From: Arthrobotrys musiformis
Lineage: Eukaryota; Ascomycota; Orbiliomycetes; Orbiliales; Orbiliaceae
Direction of reading: 5' to 3'
Length of the DNA: 64,000 bases
Assembly (NCBI GenBank): GCA_036971715.1
Contig: JAVHJL010000004.1
Location: forward strand, 930,001 to 994,000
The notes under the pieces are model-generated. The model had not been told where the DNA came from, did not search any database, and saw only the letters and a program-made list of their open reading frames with translations. Position numbers and translations under genes: made by a program. Shown here in pieces: positions 46,505 to 58,189 of the stretch. Each line of letters starts with the position of its first letter. Positions within the stretch are counted from its first letter, which is position 1.

Positions 46505-49500
46505 CGGCACATTTTTCTCCTTTTTTCCTTTACTTTACAGGTTCTTTGTCTGATAGAGCGAAGTTTTTATTTCCTGATTCCGGTCGAAAGATGGCCAGGG
46601 AACACCTACAAGGCTGATTATGATCTCATGAGTATTTTTTTCATGGAATTTTGTGGTGGCACTTGTAAGAGGCTAAAATTCAGTCGCTGCGCCTGAGTTC
46701 GTAGCTGGACTTGTGTGTAACAACAGGCCAGGCTACAAGCCCTGTGACTTGTATTTCAATACGCCTAGCTAGTCCTAGACCTATTTTAAATTTTGCACTT
46801 CCGGATAAATATCGTTGACAAATTAGCCATACTAGCATCATTAGGTTTACAATGCATATATGAGCGCATATGCTTCTGCACGTTTTTCTCATGCAAGCTC
46901 AAAGCAAGGGGCCGGGAAGCGTTGAGAAATCGAGTATTTGTGCCATTGACTCGCCGAGACAGGCTGGCCATTATGGGACAATTAATTCGAACTCTGATGA
47001 CTTCGATTTATATTACCGTTAGGCACTGGTTGAGCCTCTTCAAATTTTTAAGATACTGCGCATAAGAAAGGTATACACCTAGCGGTAAATTAAAAGTTGC
47101 CAACTGCATGCGAAAAAATTCGTCGCGATTGAGGTAAAAAGTCAACTTAATTTCGTTAAATATGAACGATACGTATACGTATACACCCAAGCCATGCATA
47201 ACTCAAGACCGGTCGACCCCCACCTCGAGCTCCTAGGTCGGATCCTGGCTCTTCCCGCGTCTATTGCGGACTCTTTTAGAGTGGCCTTTGGATTTTTCCA
47301 TTCGTATTTTCGTATTAGTTGGGTATCGGTATTCCATTGCTGCTTCGGATAATATAGAACAGTCGGCCGGATCTGCGCAGTCGTATCTATTTTCTACTGT
47401 CTCTACTATATATATATATGGTAAAACATGCATATGGTAAAAGGCCTTTAAATTTAGATAAACCCAAGCTTGTCAGTCCGCTGCAGCTACAGCCTTTGGG
47501 GCCTCAATACTAATAGATCGATCAGTTAGAGATTCCTCTGGAGGATGTCCGGGTCGTTGGAAATGGTCTCAAAAAATTGTTCACTGCCTGCAGGCCTTTT
47601 TAGGAATTCTTGGCCAGCATCTATTTGGTTCCCTCCTCCTTCTCCTTTTTTGTGTACTTAGGGGTCGATATCTAAACTATATTTTGTGATATCGCAATAT
47701 TAATGTTTAAAGTTCCTTCCCTTCTGCTTTTCTCTCTTCGAAGTCTCCTTTGGAAAGTGATATCGATACAATGTGTATTCGTTTTTGTGATATTGTCGTA
47801 GTGTCTTGTCTGCTCATCTTCTACCGGACGCGTGTTTACCGCTCCCGCTCCCTGCAAATATGACTTTGACCTTTCGAACAGAAACCAGTGGAGACAGCAA
47901 ATCTCCGACTATTTTTAAGCCGGCCGCGGCAGTTTTCAATAACAAACTGGTGGAAGCTTTGGAATTGGTTTAAGAGCTAGCGGAATGAAGCGCAAGTATT
48001 TATATTTCGATGGAATAAATCACTTTTTTTTCTTAACTGCGGATATGGATTTCCGTCAAAAGGGCTGGGATTGGAGCGTATAGCTCCAGAAGAAAAAGCC
48101 ATGCTTCGGGTTTAGCCTCGATGCAGATTCACCTGCAGGCCTGCATGCGCCCGCTTCGAGATCTTTCGTATCCGATAGCTGTTTTGGTTATTGCATGGGA
48201 ACTCCGCTCTTATCTCGAATCAGAACGGTTTGAGACTTGGCTTTGGAAATTCAGGGCCAAAACGCCCAAGGGTAACCATCAATCGAAAAACACAATTGTA
48301 GCACTAAAAATCTAGTCGATATGACCGGTGAATGCCTAAATACAATTGCATCAAGTATCGGCAGGAAAACTCCAACATTTCTGAGATGTTTTGCGCGAGG
48401 CACGGCTTGACTCGTACTCGTAGACATTGCATTGCATTTACGCTCCAGCCATCTGGATATTGGTTGTGATACAGGAGTAAAAACAAACCGAAGGAACCTG
48501 TCCAACGTTGACCAATTATTTTGTCTCACGCTGACACCGAAAGTTCGAAGACAAACAGAAAGAAGGCTTCCTGCCTGCCGCTGTTGCACAAAGCAAGATG
48601 CCAGGCAGGCAAGGTCCAGACTTGGGTCCCTCCGAGGTAGGTTCCCTGCCAATTTCCGAGTTGCGCGATCCCGCACGATGTAATGTCAAAGCTTTTGAAA
48701 TTTTGAAGTGTAACAGACCCGGGCGGGGTTATCGATCTCACCGTCGGTCGTTACACCAGAAAATTAAGGTTGACTGCTTTTTGACATAGGCATATAATAT
48801 GCCTTAATTTGATTCAACATGCTGTCATGTTGGTGTTATTTGTGTTAAATATGGTAATGACGAGTCAGTTCAGCCTTTGTGCATCTATCGGAGAGGCCTT
48901 TTACTTCGGATCCGGAGAACTAGTATTGCGAAATGCAGTATTATGTAAAGTTAGTCCTTCGCACTCTACGAACTGAGACTGGTTCGATTCGATTAACATG
49001 TCAGTAAGGCGTGAGGTTTTTGTTATGTTAGTTTGCTTTCCCCGGTACCAAGCCAAACCGAGCCAGAGGCTCTCTCGTAAAGCGACTACCTGAACAGGCA
49101 ATCCAGGATGTCAGCAGGATGCACCTGGGTTTGCAGGGGTCTGGAAAGGTAGTATCCTCTCTCTTTCTTTTTTTCTTTCCCTTCGACATTTCAACGGTTG
49201 ATGTGAGTTCAAAGCTTAACGATGTCTCATATTTTGACTCGAGAACTTGGCTTAGTCAAGGAGTAATCGATGTTTGTGATCAGGAAAAATCCTGTGTGAT
49301 GGATGGTTAGGCTGAATTCACGGAAATCTCGCCGGTCCACGTATGTAGGTGGATATCGACGCTTGGTGAAGCATTCGTGATCGATCAGGAGACGGATTCG
49401 CAAGCCATATGGTATTCAATCGATATCATGATACCCGGCATATTTTCCTATGCAAGAAGAGTGAGCCACAGCGTTTCCACGTAATAAGTCAGTACTTATG

Positions 49501-50121
49501 TAAGTTTGAAGCAGAGCCCGGCCGGTGAACATTCCGTAATCTCGTTAATTAGTCCTTGAAGTAAAGCTTGAATTGGTTGTGTCGCTAGAATAGTCGAAAT
49601 ACCCGTGTGGCCAAACCCACAGTAGTGCGCTGCACCTTCGATTCTAGCGCAAGGAGAGCGAAGCCGCCCAGGCCAGGCCGGGGTTACGACCAGCCTAGTC
49701 AACGACAGGTTAAGAGGGAAAATACGACGATACCCGGTGCCCACCTACCCACCACTTCGTTTCCTGCGGTGGACGCCCGTGTAATAAACATTGGCGTGTG
49801 TGCAGGCCGTTCGGATCAGTCCAATTCCGTGAGAAAGCTGGGAAAAAGCAAACCACGATGCTGCTGGTGGCTCCTTAAAGGCCAACAAGGACCGAGTTTT
49901 CATGGGGGAATATTTTCTTCGTCAGCAGGTCGAAAACAACTTCATTTTTGACGTCTGGTAGACGGCTTTTTACCATCGCCAAACATCTTTGGTCAGTATC
50001 TTATATACTTTAGCAGACAAGCTCAGGCCCAAGCCTTTTAAGGTCAGTTCGTTGGAGCGAGCATCCATTCTTGTCAGACATAGCCCTGAACGGTCCCATT
50101 AACGTGCATTCTTACCGCAGA
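46505..50121. other. 3.6 kb gene-poor spacer
   Basis: Both strands were read; ORFs are short, overlap in several frames and lack motifs or believable splice chains. Composition changes along it: AT-rich at 46.6-48.0 kb, more balanced with many Arg/Ser-type frames at 48.1-49.9 kb. The latter could be a decayed mobile element, but I find no terminal repeats. The right end is the promoter of the MFS gene at 50122 (ttatatactttag near 50000). Confidence 0.4.
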
Positions 50122-52188
50122 ATGGGTTTAGAGGGTAGCGAGAAACCGGCAAGTTCCGTTCCGGAGACCACGGAACTTAAGCCTACCGACACCGCATCTG
50201 CGTCCACAACCACCACTCCAAAGCAAGAAGAACCTCTTGATAACAAGGATGAAAGTGGATTAAGCGTGCCTGCGGAACGAGCCGCTCCCGCCAGCAGGGC
50301 CGATTCTGAAAAAACGGCCGTCAGGGACGAGCAGGAGGAAGCTATTGAAAAAAGAGAGGATGAAACACCAATCGCAATTGTAGCTGATGAAAAGGCTGGA
50401 TCTTCTGCTGAAGAAGATGACGAATCGAAATATCCTGGTGGAGCTACCTTGGCCGTCCTAACGGCTGGTCTCTGTCTTTCCACCTTTGTCATTGCGCTAG
50501 GTATGAGTTAATTTGAACGCCTGGAATTTGGGCTTCGGATTTCAGATTCGGGCTTTGAATTTTCGAACAGGGGACATATCTAACCATCAGACGAATTCTA
50601 GATAACTCTATTATTGCTACTGCTATCCCGCGTATTACGACACAATTCAACTCGATTGGCGACGTCGGCTGGTACGGATCATCCTATCTTCTTACACAGA
50701 CTTCCCTTCAACCTAGTTTCGGCAAAATATATACCTATTTCAGCGTAAAATGGACTTTCTTGCTTTCTCTTTTCATCTTCGAGGTTGGATCCGTTGTTTG
50801 CGCCGCGGCTCCTACTTCCACTGCTTTCATCGTTGGTCGTGCTGTCGCTGGTATTGGTGCCGCCGCTCTGTTCTCTGGTGGTATGACAATTATCGGATTT
50901 ACGGTGCCACTGCGGAAGAGACCCATGTATATTGCGGCTCTTAGTTCTATGTTTGGTATCTCCAGCGTTATTGGACCCTTGCTTGGTGGAGCCTTCACAG
51001 ATGCTCCGAAACTTACCTGGAGATGGTGCTTCTGGATCAACCTTCCAATCGGTGGCGTCGCCTTTGCGGTTGTCTTGTTCTTCTTCAAGCCGCCAGAGAG
51101 AAAGATCACAAACCTTACCGTCAAAGAGAGAATCGCTAAAATCGATATTCTTGGAGCCTTCTTCCTTATCTCTGCGATCGTCTGTCTTCTTCTCGCGCTT
51201 CAATGGGGCGGATTCACATATTCCTGGAGCAACTCCAAGGTCTGGGGCTGCATTCTTGGATTCGGTCTTATCATTGCTATCTTTATCTACATTCAATACC
51301 GAGAACAGGATCTTGCAACCATCCCTCCGAGAATCTTCCTACGAAATCGAACCGTCTTGGCAGCTTGCACTTTCAACTCGTTCCTTTCTATGGCCCTCTA
51401 TGCGCATATATACTTCCTGCCGTTCTATTTCCAGGCCGTCCGAGGTACCAGTGCCGTTCAGTCAGGTATCAGGTGTATCCCATACCTGATATCCGTTACC
51501 GTTGCCTCCCTCATTGTCGGTGCATCAGTGACCGTCATTGGTTACTACACTCCGTTCATGTGGGCTAGTGCTGCTATTTTCACTGTCGGTGCTGGCCTTT
51601 TGCATACGCTTGAGGTGGACGCACCATCGAGTAAATGGATCGGATATCAGATTATCGCTGGATTTGGTGCAGGGATGGGTATCCAGATTCCCTTCGTCGC
51701 CGTTCAGGTTGTATTGAGCCCTGATGATATGCCTGTTGGAAGTGAGTACTCTACCATTCTCCTATTATTGTAACGTTTTTACTGATTCCGTGGCTTTAGA
51801 TGCCCTTGCCATCTTCTTCAACTCTCTTGGAGGCGCCATTTCAATCTCTATCGCCCAGAACATTTTCACGAACACCTTGCTTCAGCAACTCCCAAAGCTT
51901 GCACCCAGAGTCAACCCCCAGCTTGTTATTCACGCAGGTGCAACCGCTATTCGGATGATTATTTCCGCTGAAAACCTCCCGGGTGTCATCCTTGCTTACA
52001 ATAAGGCCATTACCACCTGCTTCATTCTTCCTATTGCCGTTGGTGGTGTCGCTTGGCTCTGTTCGTTAGGAGTAAGTCCCCGAGTTCCCTCTGCCGATGT
52101 TCGAGTACACATGCTAATGGGTATATTTGAATAGATGGAAATGAAGTCTGTCAAGGGCAAGAAGATCGAACTGGGCGGTGGTGCTTAG
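50122..52188 (+). CDS. DHA2-family MFS exporter, second copy in the window
   Basis: Four exons, 50122-50500, 50602-51741, 51800-52071 and 52135-52188, encode 614 residues. It is a predicted 14-helix plasma-membrane multidrug or metabolite exporter. An unusually long acidic N-tail of about 115 residues, rich in Glu/Ser/Thr, precedes helix 1 (TLAVLTAGLCLSTFVIALD). Motifs: NSIIATAIPRITTQF after the first splice, VGRAVAGIGAAALFSGGM, GPLLGGAFTDAPKLTWRWCF and LPFYFQAVRGTSAVQSGI. The C-tail is short and basic (KSVKGKKIELGGGA). The first Met of the track-like frame upstream is not an ATG; the first real ATG is 50122. The protein resembles the transporter at 31161-32990 closely enough to be a paralogue. 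Confidence 0.92.
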
Positions 52189-54152
52189 TTCAGGGTTTCG
52201 TCGCCCTGATCAGCTAAATTCACTGAATTCCCTATGCCACTCAGTCTTTACATTCTTTAATTCCCTTTCGATTCACTTTCTTTTTTCTTTTCGTACATCT
52301 CGAACTTTAGCGACAAAAAGGCTTTTCCGAACATCCTCTTTGTATTACTTTTCGTTTTTTAAAAATTTTCCCTGTCAGAAACGTTTTTCACACACAGAAA
52401 AGAAGAACACCATGCTTCGTGTCCAGCATGGTAAATGATGAACTAACAGATACCCCAAACTGACGATAGATTCCAATATTCTTCCGCTCTTGCTAGCATC
52501 AATGTTGTCCCGAGCAATCATAGTTTTCTTTTTTCTTTCTTTCTATAAAATCCTTTCAGCACGTGTGCATATGGCGGCAATTCTGTGCTTCCGAGATCGT
52601 TTATGCGTTCATCGTGTATATAAAATATTCTTTTAATCGAAAAAAAATTTTTATGGCAAGGAAGGATCTTTTAAAGGGCTCGGATTTACGTGTTCCCGCG
52701 CATATGAATGGTTCCGAAGCCGTGGATCTCGTAGGATCTCACGCCATGGACATGTCACGCCGGTGGATCCACGGGGCGTCTACGTATAACATCGCGAGCT
52801 CGAGGAGTCACGCCATGCCAGCCGTTGACCATCCGCCCGGGACAAGAATACATCCGTCCCTAAGCTGAGCCTCATCGCCTCCTGGAAATCATAATCGCCA
52901 TCTTATAGGCATAGCCCACATCAAACACGTAATCAAGCAAAAAGAAAGCACCATCTCTCTAAAAGGTATGTTCGCGTCATGGTTATTCCCCGCACTCATC
53001 AGACGTAGTCCTGTGCGACGATTCTGGAATATGACTCGCCGACCACCTCCCCACCTAAGAAATTCCATCAACGAACAGACGAATCCATCCGGAGAAATAA
53101 CCAGGCTCTACATTCAAGTAAGAGGCTGCGATCGATTCTTCTCGTCTCCCAACCGACAGAGCTATACAATATTGTAATGATTTGAAGATAAAATATCGAA
53201 CCATCGAAAAGGGCAGTGTCGTCCGATCCCGTAGGGGTGATGTCGTAAAGAGCGTTAACTATCAACTGTCTCCGAGGAGGCAGGACTGTTGACGTCTTGG
53301 GTTGGGGACTTGGGTGTTTGAAGAGAGAAGAAGAAGAAGAGAAAGAAATTTTCTGCTGTCGACGAGAATTTATGTGTCGCGCGCCAAGACATTTTTTGTT
53401 TACCAAGAAAAAGCAAAGCGTGTGATTGGGTGACAACGCAAGCGAAATGCAACAAACACCAACCCGTTTTGGGTGTCACAAAGACCTCAACCGTATGTGA
53501 AGGTGTTCTTCGAACTCCACAATTCAATGCATCCTGCAACCTTCGACAAATGTTCCGTCACAAGACGCACAATCATTTATCCAAACGGGGGCTGCAGGCA
53601 TTTTTGGAGCCACGGCGATCTAGCTCCACCGCTAGCTCCCCATTTAAACGTAACAACCTCCCCCAACCTTCTTTTTTGTAAAAAACAAATTTCGAAAATC
53701 AACTTGGGTAATTAAGATTTAAGCTCCGCGGCGCAGAGGTACCTCGAATTACCTTTATAGCTCTTATATACCCATCAAACTTAGATACTTTTTCTGCAAT
53801 TTTGCCCTGATTTGAACCCTTCACGTTCGAGAGGAGCCGCTGGGCCGCCTATAACTATACTCTAATTAATTAATATCAATCGGTTGGTCTACCCGCACTT
53901 TAATGGGGCTCCACTGCATGAAGTCATGGAAGCTTATATATGGAAAGAAACCCGTGGGACTAAAGGAGATTTATGTCAGGAACGGGGCCACGTACTTTTT
54001 AAAGGAAAAAAACTTGCGGCTTCTTTATTTATTTGTTTACTTTCAGCATCGGAAAGGAAGGATATATATATCGATATCTTGGACAAAAGGGAATAGATAC
54101 CGATACAAATAGAAGGTTGGGAAAAAGGCAACGCCATAAAAAGACGACAAGA
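52189..54152. other. Spacer after the MFS gene
   Basis: No gene supported. The left end is a T-rich 3' UTR. A small frame at 52968-53120 with a GTAAGA donor-like site is too weak to call. A 9-base inverted pair (ccgtggatc / gatccacgg, 52720 and 52766) encloses repeated cacgcc motifs. From 53650 it is AT-rich. Confidence 0.4.
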
Positions 54153-55642
54153 ATGACAGCTGCACCTAACGCGCTTGCGACCACAAACAGCAATCATGGC
54201 GCCGACGATAGTAAGCCTCCCGATTCTTGATTCCTATTTGACGCGTGCTGTCTACATACCCCCTAATATCTAATCTGTAACATACGTTAACACCATTTCT
54301 GGAACTCATAGATAGCCTGAACGATGACTTCCTCAGAACCGTATTTCCGATAACATCTCTTACCAATTCCGATGAAGGGGCCAATCTGTCGAAATGGTAC
54401 CTTGCCTGGTTCAAGCAACAGATCGATGCCCTACCGAGGGTCATCACCGATAAATGTTCCGATATAGGAGAACTACTCATACCCGTGGCGTTCTTTTTCA
54501 AAGCCGGCAAGAGTCTCGATGAGGTCGCTGACTTCGTTATGGGTCACTTTACCGACGAGGAAGATGAGGCGTCTAGGGATTTGGCAAAAACAATATCCTT
54601 CGCCATATTGGGCTGGCAGACAATGTTATACCTCCCATCGATAAATACATGCCCACCAGGAAACTTTGCGGTAGCAGATGTATTCGACGGCCATACCATC
54701 CCCGCATTTTGGGCGATAAGGCAAGACAGCAGCCTCACACATCTACCTATACCGGATTTCTTACTAGGATTCGGGTTGATGCTTCCTCAGGGGAATATAT
54801 TCGTCAGTGAGGACGCCGATGATTGTCAAAATTTCGATAGAATGACAATGGTACGGCCCGAGGAGTTTAACATTGCGGTTATGGTTAAATACGGCGCGGT
54901 GAAAATATCGTGGACGGATGTTTTGACTGCGCATATGGAATTCGATCCGGATGCCGGTGTTTTATTTTTATATAAATATCCGACATTTTGCTATCTCAAT
55001 CTTCCTGAGAGTAGTGATAGTATTGGGGTGATCCATAGGTAAACCATTAATTTCTTCTCATAGCTCAATCTGGTATAGAAATGCTAACAGAATTAATCTA
55101 GCTGTTCGTCGGTAACCCTCGAAAAATGGGGGTCGATAGAGGACGTTACACAATACCTCCGAGAAATCCTCCTCAGCTACCGCCTAATCTTCGGACAATC
55201 GAACGACTCTCGCAGAATGTTCCGCACGATCAACCCATTCGCTGGAGAAAAGGTCCCCAAGGAGCTCCATGATCCTCTGCTCGAGAGGCTATGCACAGCA
55301 GACTCATACGAATCCCTTGACTTCCTACAGAAAGCAAAAATAATGCAGAGGGAATCGTACCGGCATAAACGAGACTTTCCGATACTGAGGGCGAGGATAG
55401 CGATGATGCAGAAGAATATAAGGGAATGGAAGTCGAAGGGTTGGCCGAGTATTTGGAACCACGGGGTGGATCCGGCGGCATCTTGGTATACGTTTTGGAC
55501 CGTACTGGTTATTGGGGTGCTCATCTTAATTATGATGCTTGGGCTTGTTGTCCTGCAGGTTCTTCAATTTGTGGGACTGGGGCAAGAACATTTGAGCACA
55601 GTGATATCAAGTGCTACTAGTACGGCGGTGCCGACTACTTGA
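54153..55642 (+). CDS. Unrecognised protein with C-terminal membrane anchor
   Basis: Three exons, 54153-54210, 54312-55038 and 55102-55642, encode 441 residues. The frame is kept through both joins (GADDNSLNDDF and IHSCSSVTLEKW). The first 300 residues are mixed alpha/beta with no signal peptide. After GRINPFAGE-like sequence (RTINPFAGEKVPKELHD), a helical section (FLQKAKIMQRESYRHKRDFP, then RARIAMMQKNIREWKSKGW) leads to a single strong membrane helix (WYTFWTVLVIGVLILIMMLG) near the end. I recall this QRESYRHKRDFPILRARI plus WYTFW tail arrangement as common in unannotated proteins of filamentous fungi, many of which are of unknown role. It would be tail-anchored with most of the protein cytosolic. 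No function is proposed. Confidence 0.75.
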
Positions 55643-56260
55643 GAATTGGACGGCCGGGCCAGCTGGTTTTGGTGGCGATGGCAATAATATGGTAATATTG
55701 TCCTGTGGAAGACGCCAGGATTACGCGTATACGGGGATCGATAGCAGGAATCAGTAGGCAGATGGATGGATGAGTATATTACATGTGGCAGGCAGGACTC
55801 CCATATCTTTTTATTTAAACGTAATTTTTTTTCTATTTTCTGTATAGCATGTTTCTGATCGTTTTATCTTTTTCTTATTTCGTTTATCCGTATACCCTCT
55901 CTGCTGGTCAAAAATTTGCACCCTTTGTTTTCAGTTTCACTCATTTGATTACCTGTCTTTCGTTATATTTTTGATAGAGTCCAACTTGGTTGGCGATTAA
56001 ACTTAATCTTTTAGTTCGTCATGCTGTCTGTTTCTGAAGATATAATATTAAAAGTTATTGCGGAGCGAAATGTTCAATATTGCAATAAAAAACGTAGTAC
56101 GGCAAAAATAGTCTAGATACGATTGGCAAAAGGATACTTAGCCCAAGGCTAGTTGACGAGGACTTAAGCTTGGGAATTTGAAAATATATTTGCACTTGCG
56201 ATCTTGCGGGGGAGGCAATAGCTAATATCCCAGTTGGTGGTTTTATTATAGACAGCTATT
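55643..56260. other. Convergent 3' region
   Basis: T-rich spacer between the stop codon at 55642 and the DUF3632 gene stop at 56261. No gene found. Confidence 0.5.
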
Positions 56261-57300
56261 TTATATACTTGTCTCGGAAAGCTCTGCCATTTTTTGGAGG
56301 GCCTTTTGAACCTCCAACTTTGCCTCTGGGTCCAAGCTCTCACTCAGTTCTCTAAACTGCTGTTCCCAAAACCTCCAACGTTCAATACTGTACCCGGGAC
56401 TACCCTTAAATAGACTTCCAGGCCGTAGGCTTCGCGCCATATTGTGATCCATTGTTCGTGTATCTGAAATTTTGGAGAATAGTATTTCTCCACTATGAAT
56501 CAACCACTGCGCGGAGGCGGTAATGTAACAATTCAGGATCTCAGGCAAAGAAACGGGCTCCTCGAGAGAGGACCTTAGACTCCAAATCGGGAAGTAGGTC
56601 CAATTCATTAGACGAGCGCCAAGGACACGAGCGATAAAAGATTCGAAGTTGATCCATTCGGAGAATTCCTTTTTAGTAAACCCCGAATTTAGACTGTCTG
56701 GGGCTTTAGTGGACGAATAAGTTGACCTCGTTAGCTTGCTATCTTCCAGCCTGAATCTAGGTTCTTTTTTTTTGCGACAGAAGTTCAACGACTTAGGGGA
56801 TAAGCGGTGTTACTTACGCATCATATTCAGTTCCTCTCGCGCCGCTATACCCAGTGATGGGAAGCTTCCCCATAGAGTCTGCTCGGACTGTCGAAATACG
56901 GTACATTCGTCAGCCCGGGACGGGTTATTGCTGAAAGCATAACATTTTACTGTGATAAACAGCTTACATATTCGACTTTTACAGTCCTCCGTGGCAGCCT
57001 CGCCAACTCCTCCAGCACATTGACTAACTTCTGCTGACCCGGGTGCTGGTAAGGAATCGCCGCGGCAGTTCTGATAAAAACATCCCACAGACTCCAAAAG
57101 AATTCATTTAACGAATCGCCGCCGTCTTCACCTTGGTTCTCGCTGCTCTTGCTAAGCTCATCGATTTGAGCGGCGACGGTTGTGGCCGAGGGAGAGGGCT
57201 GTGAACTTCGAATGTATTCGGAGAGTAGGTTTGATAATGGTTTGCTGTACTCGGATGGTTGGATATCGACTGAGGATAAATCTATGGCTGAGTCCTCCAT
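56261..57300 (-). CDS. DUF3632-type fungal protein of unknown function
   Basis: Three exons, 57300-56968, 56887-56818 and 56697-56261, encode about 279 residues. The family pattern is visible: a helical N-part with FFWSLWDVFIRTAAAIPYQH and a LARLPRRTVKVEY segment, then EQTLWGSFPSLGIAAREELN, then EWINFESFIARVLGARLMNW and SLRSSLEE, followed by NCYITASAQWLIHSGEILF and a Trp/Arg-rich end. Such proteins are confined to filamentous ascomycetes as far as I know; their role is unknown. The second-intron acceptor (56698-56699) was chosen for frame; an acceptor a few bases upstream (AAAG) also keeps frame, so residues near the join are uncertain. Soluble, no signal peptide. Confidence 0.75.
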
Positions 57301-58189
57301 TTTCCTTTTGATAAAGCTAAGGTGAGGTTTGATATTTGTTGGATTCTAAGTGGCGATAGATTGCAATATTCGTATTGTGTTAAATTAATAAAAAGGTGTA
57401 CCCGTAGCGCCGCTAGAACCTAGAATCAATACGCGTGTATCCTAGACCGTTTAAGTGTTCCTGCATGGGCAAGATGGCGCAAAGAGAGAGGAATTCCGAT
57501 AACGTCAGTTCGCGAGAGTAGCTAGTAGCCTTGCGAATGGTTATAATTACAGGCGCTCAAGGCTGTTTATTTTGGATGTATCTATGCCAAGGGTACCGGT
57601 GTGCACAACCGCCGATCTAAAGTTATATTTAGGTGCTAGAAGACGCCAAGCTATAATGATTGTTGCAATGTGGGGCATCTCATTATCAATTGAAATGCTA
57701 GTGTCGAGACTGTGAAATGTATGATTCTTGCCGTTGGAGCTCTTCCGGCGGCGAGGCTGATAGATTTTTAGATTTCTCGCCTGGGTATATATACTACCAG
57801 TGTTTTAGAGATGCATGTATATGCGCCTTGCAAGCTTGGCTGAGACCTGGCGTCAAGGCGAACCCGTTAACCCCGCATCCCATGAGCCGCATCATCTAGT
57901 TCAGGACACCCGGATTTTGTTAAAACCTAGCCTGGATCCAGATTCGAGTTATAAAATACTGGAACTGCGCATGCATTCAGACTTCAAACTATATATCATA
58001 ATCAGGGGGGGAAACTATACGCTATATATATTTGCATACCCTCGCCGTCCACACCTGGTGTATTCCGTGACCAGTAACGCTTTGTTCTGTTCAAATTTCA
58101 TACCGGAGCTAGGAACACACCCTCGACTAAAACCGGAAACCGGATGCGTATACGTATTGTAAAGAAATAACATCATTGCAATCTTACCA
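57301..58189. other. Divergent spacer between DUF3632 and RNase-like genes
   Basis: It holds two divergent promoters. A 115-codon frame at 57815-58162 has no motif and is judged noise. AT-rich patches near 57780-57810 and 58010-58030. Confidence 0.45.

Noticed and set aside
48251..48676. 141-codon minus-strand ORF
   Set aside because: Random-like composition, no motif, overlapped by similar frames on the other strand.
52720..52774. 9-base inverted pair with repeated cacgcc motifs
   Set aside because: Arms are short and separated by 37 bases; expected by chance in a window of this size.
52968..53177. Small Arg/Pro-rich ORF with a donor-like site
   Set aside because: No downstream exon keeps frame convincingly and no motif is visible.
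53800..53900. Possible tRNA on the minus strand (ttgaaccc-like motif near 53811)
   Set aside because: The T-arm bases do not pair and no acceptor stem can be formed.
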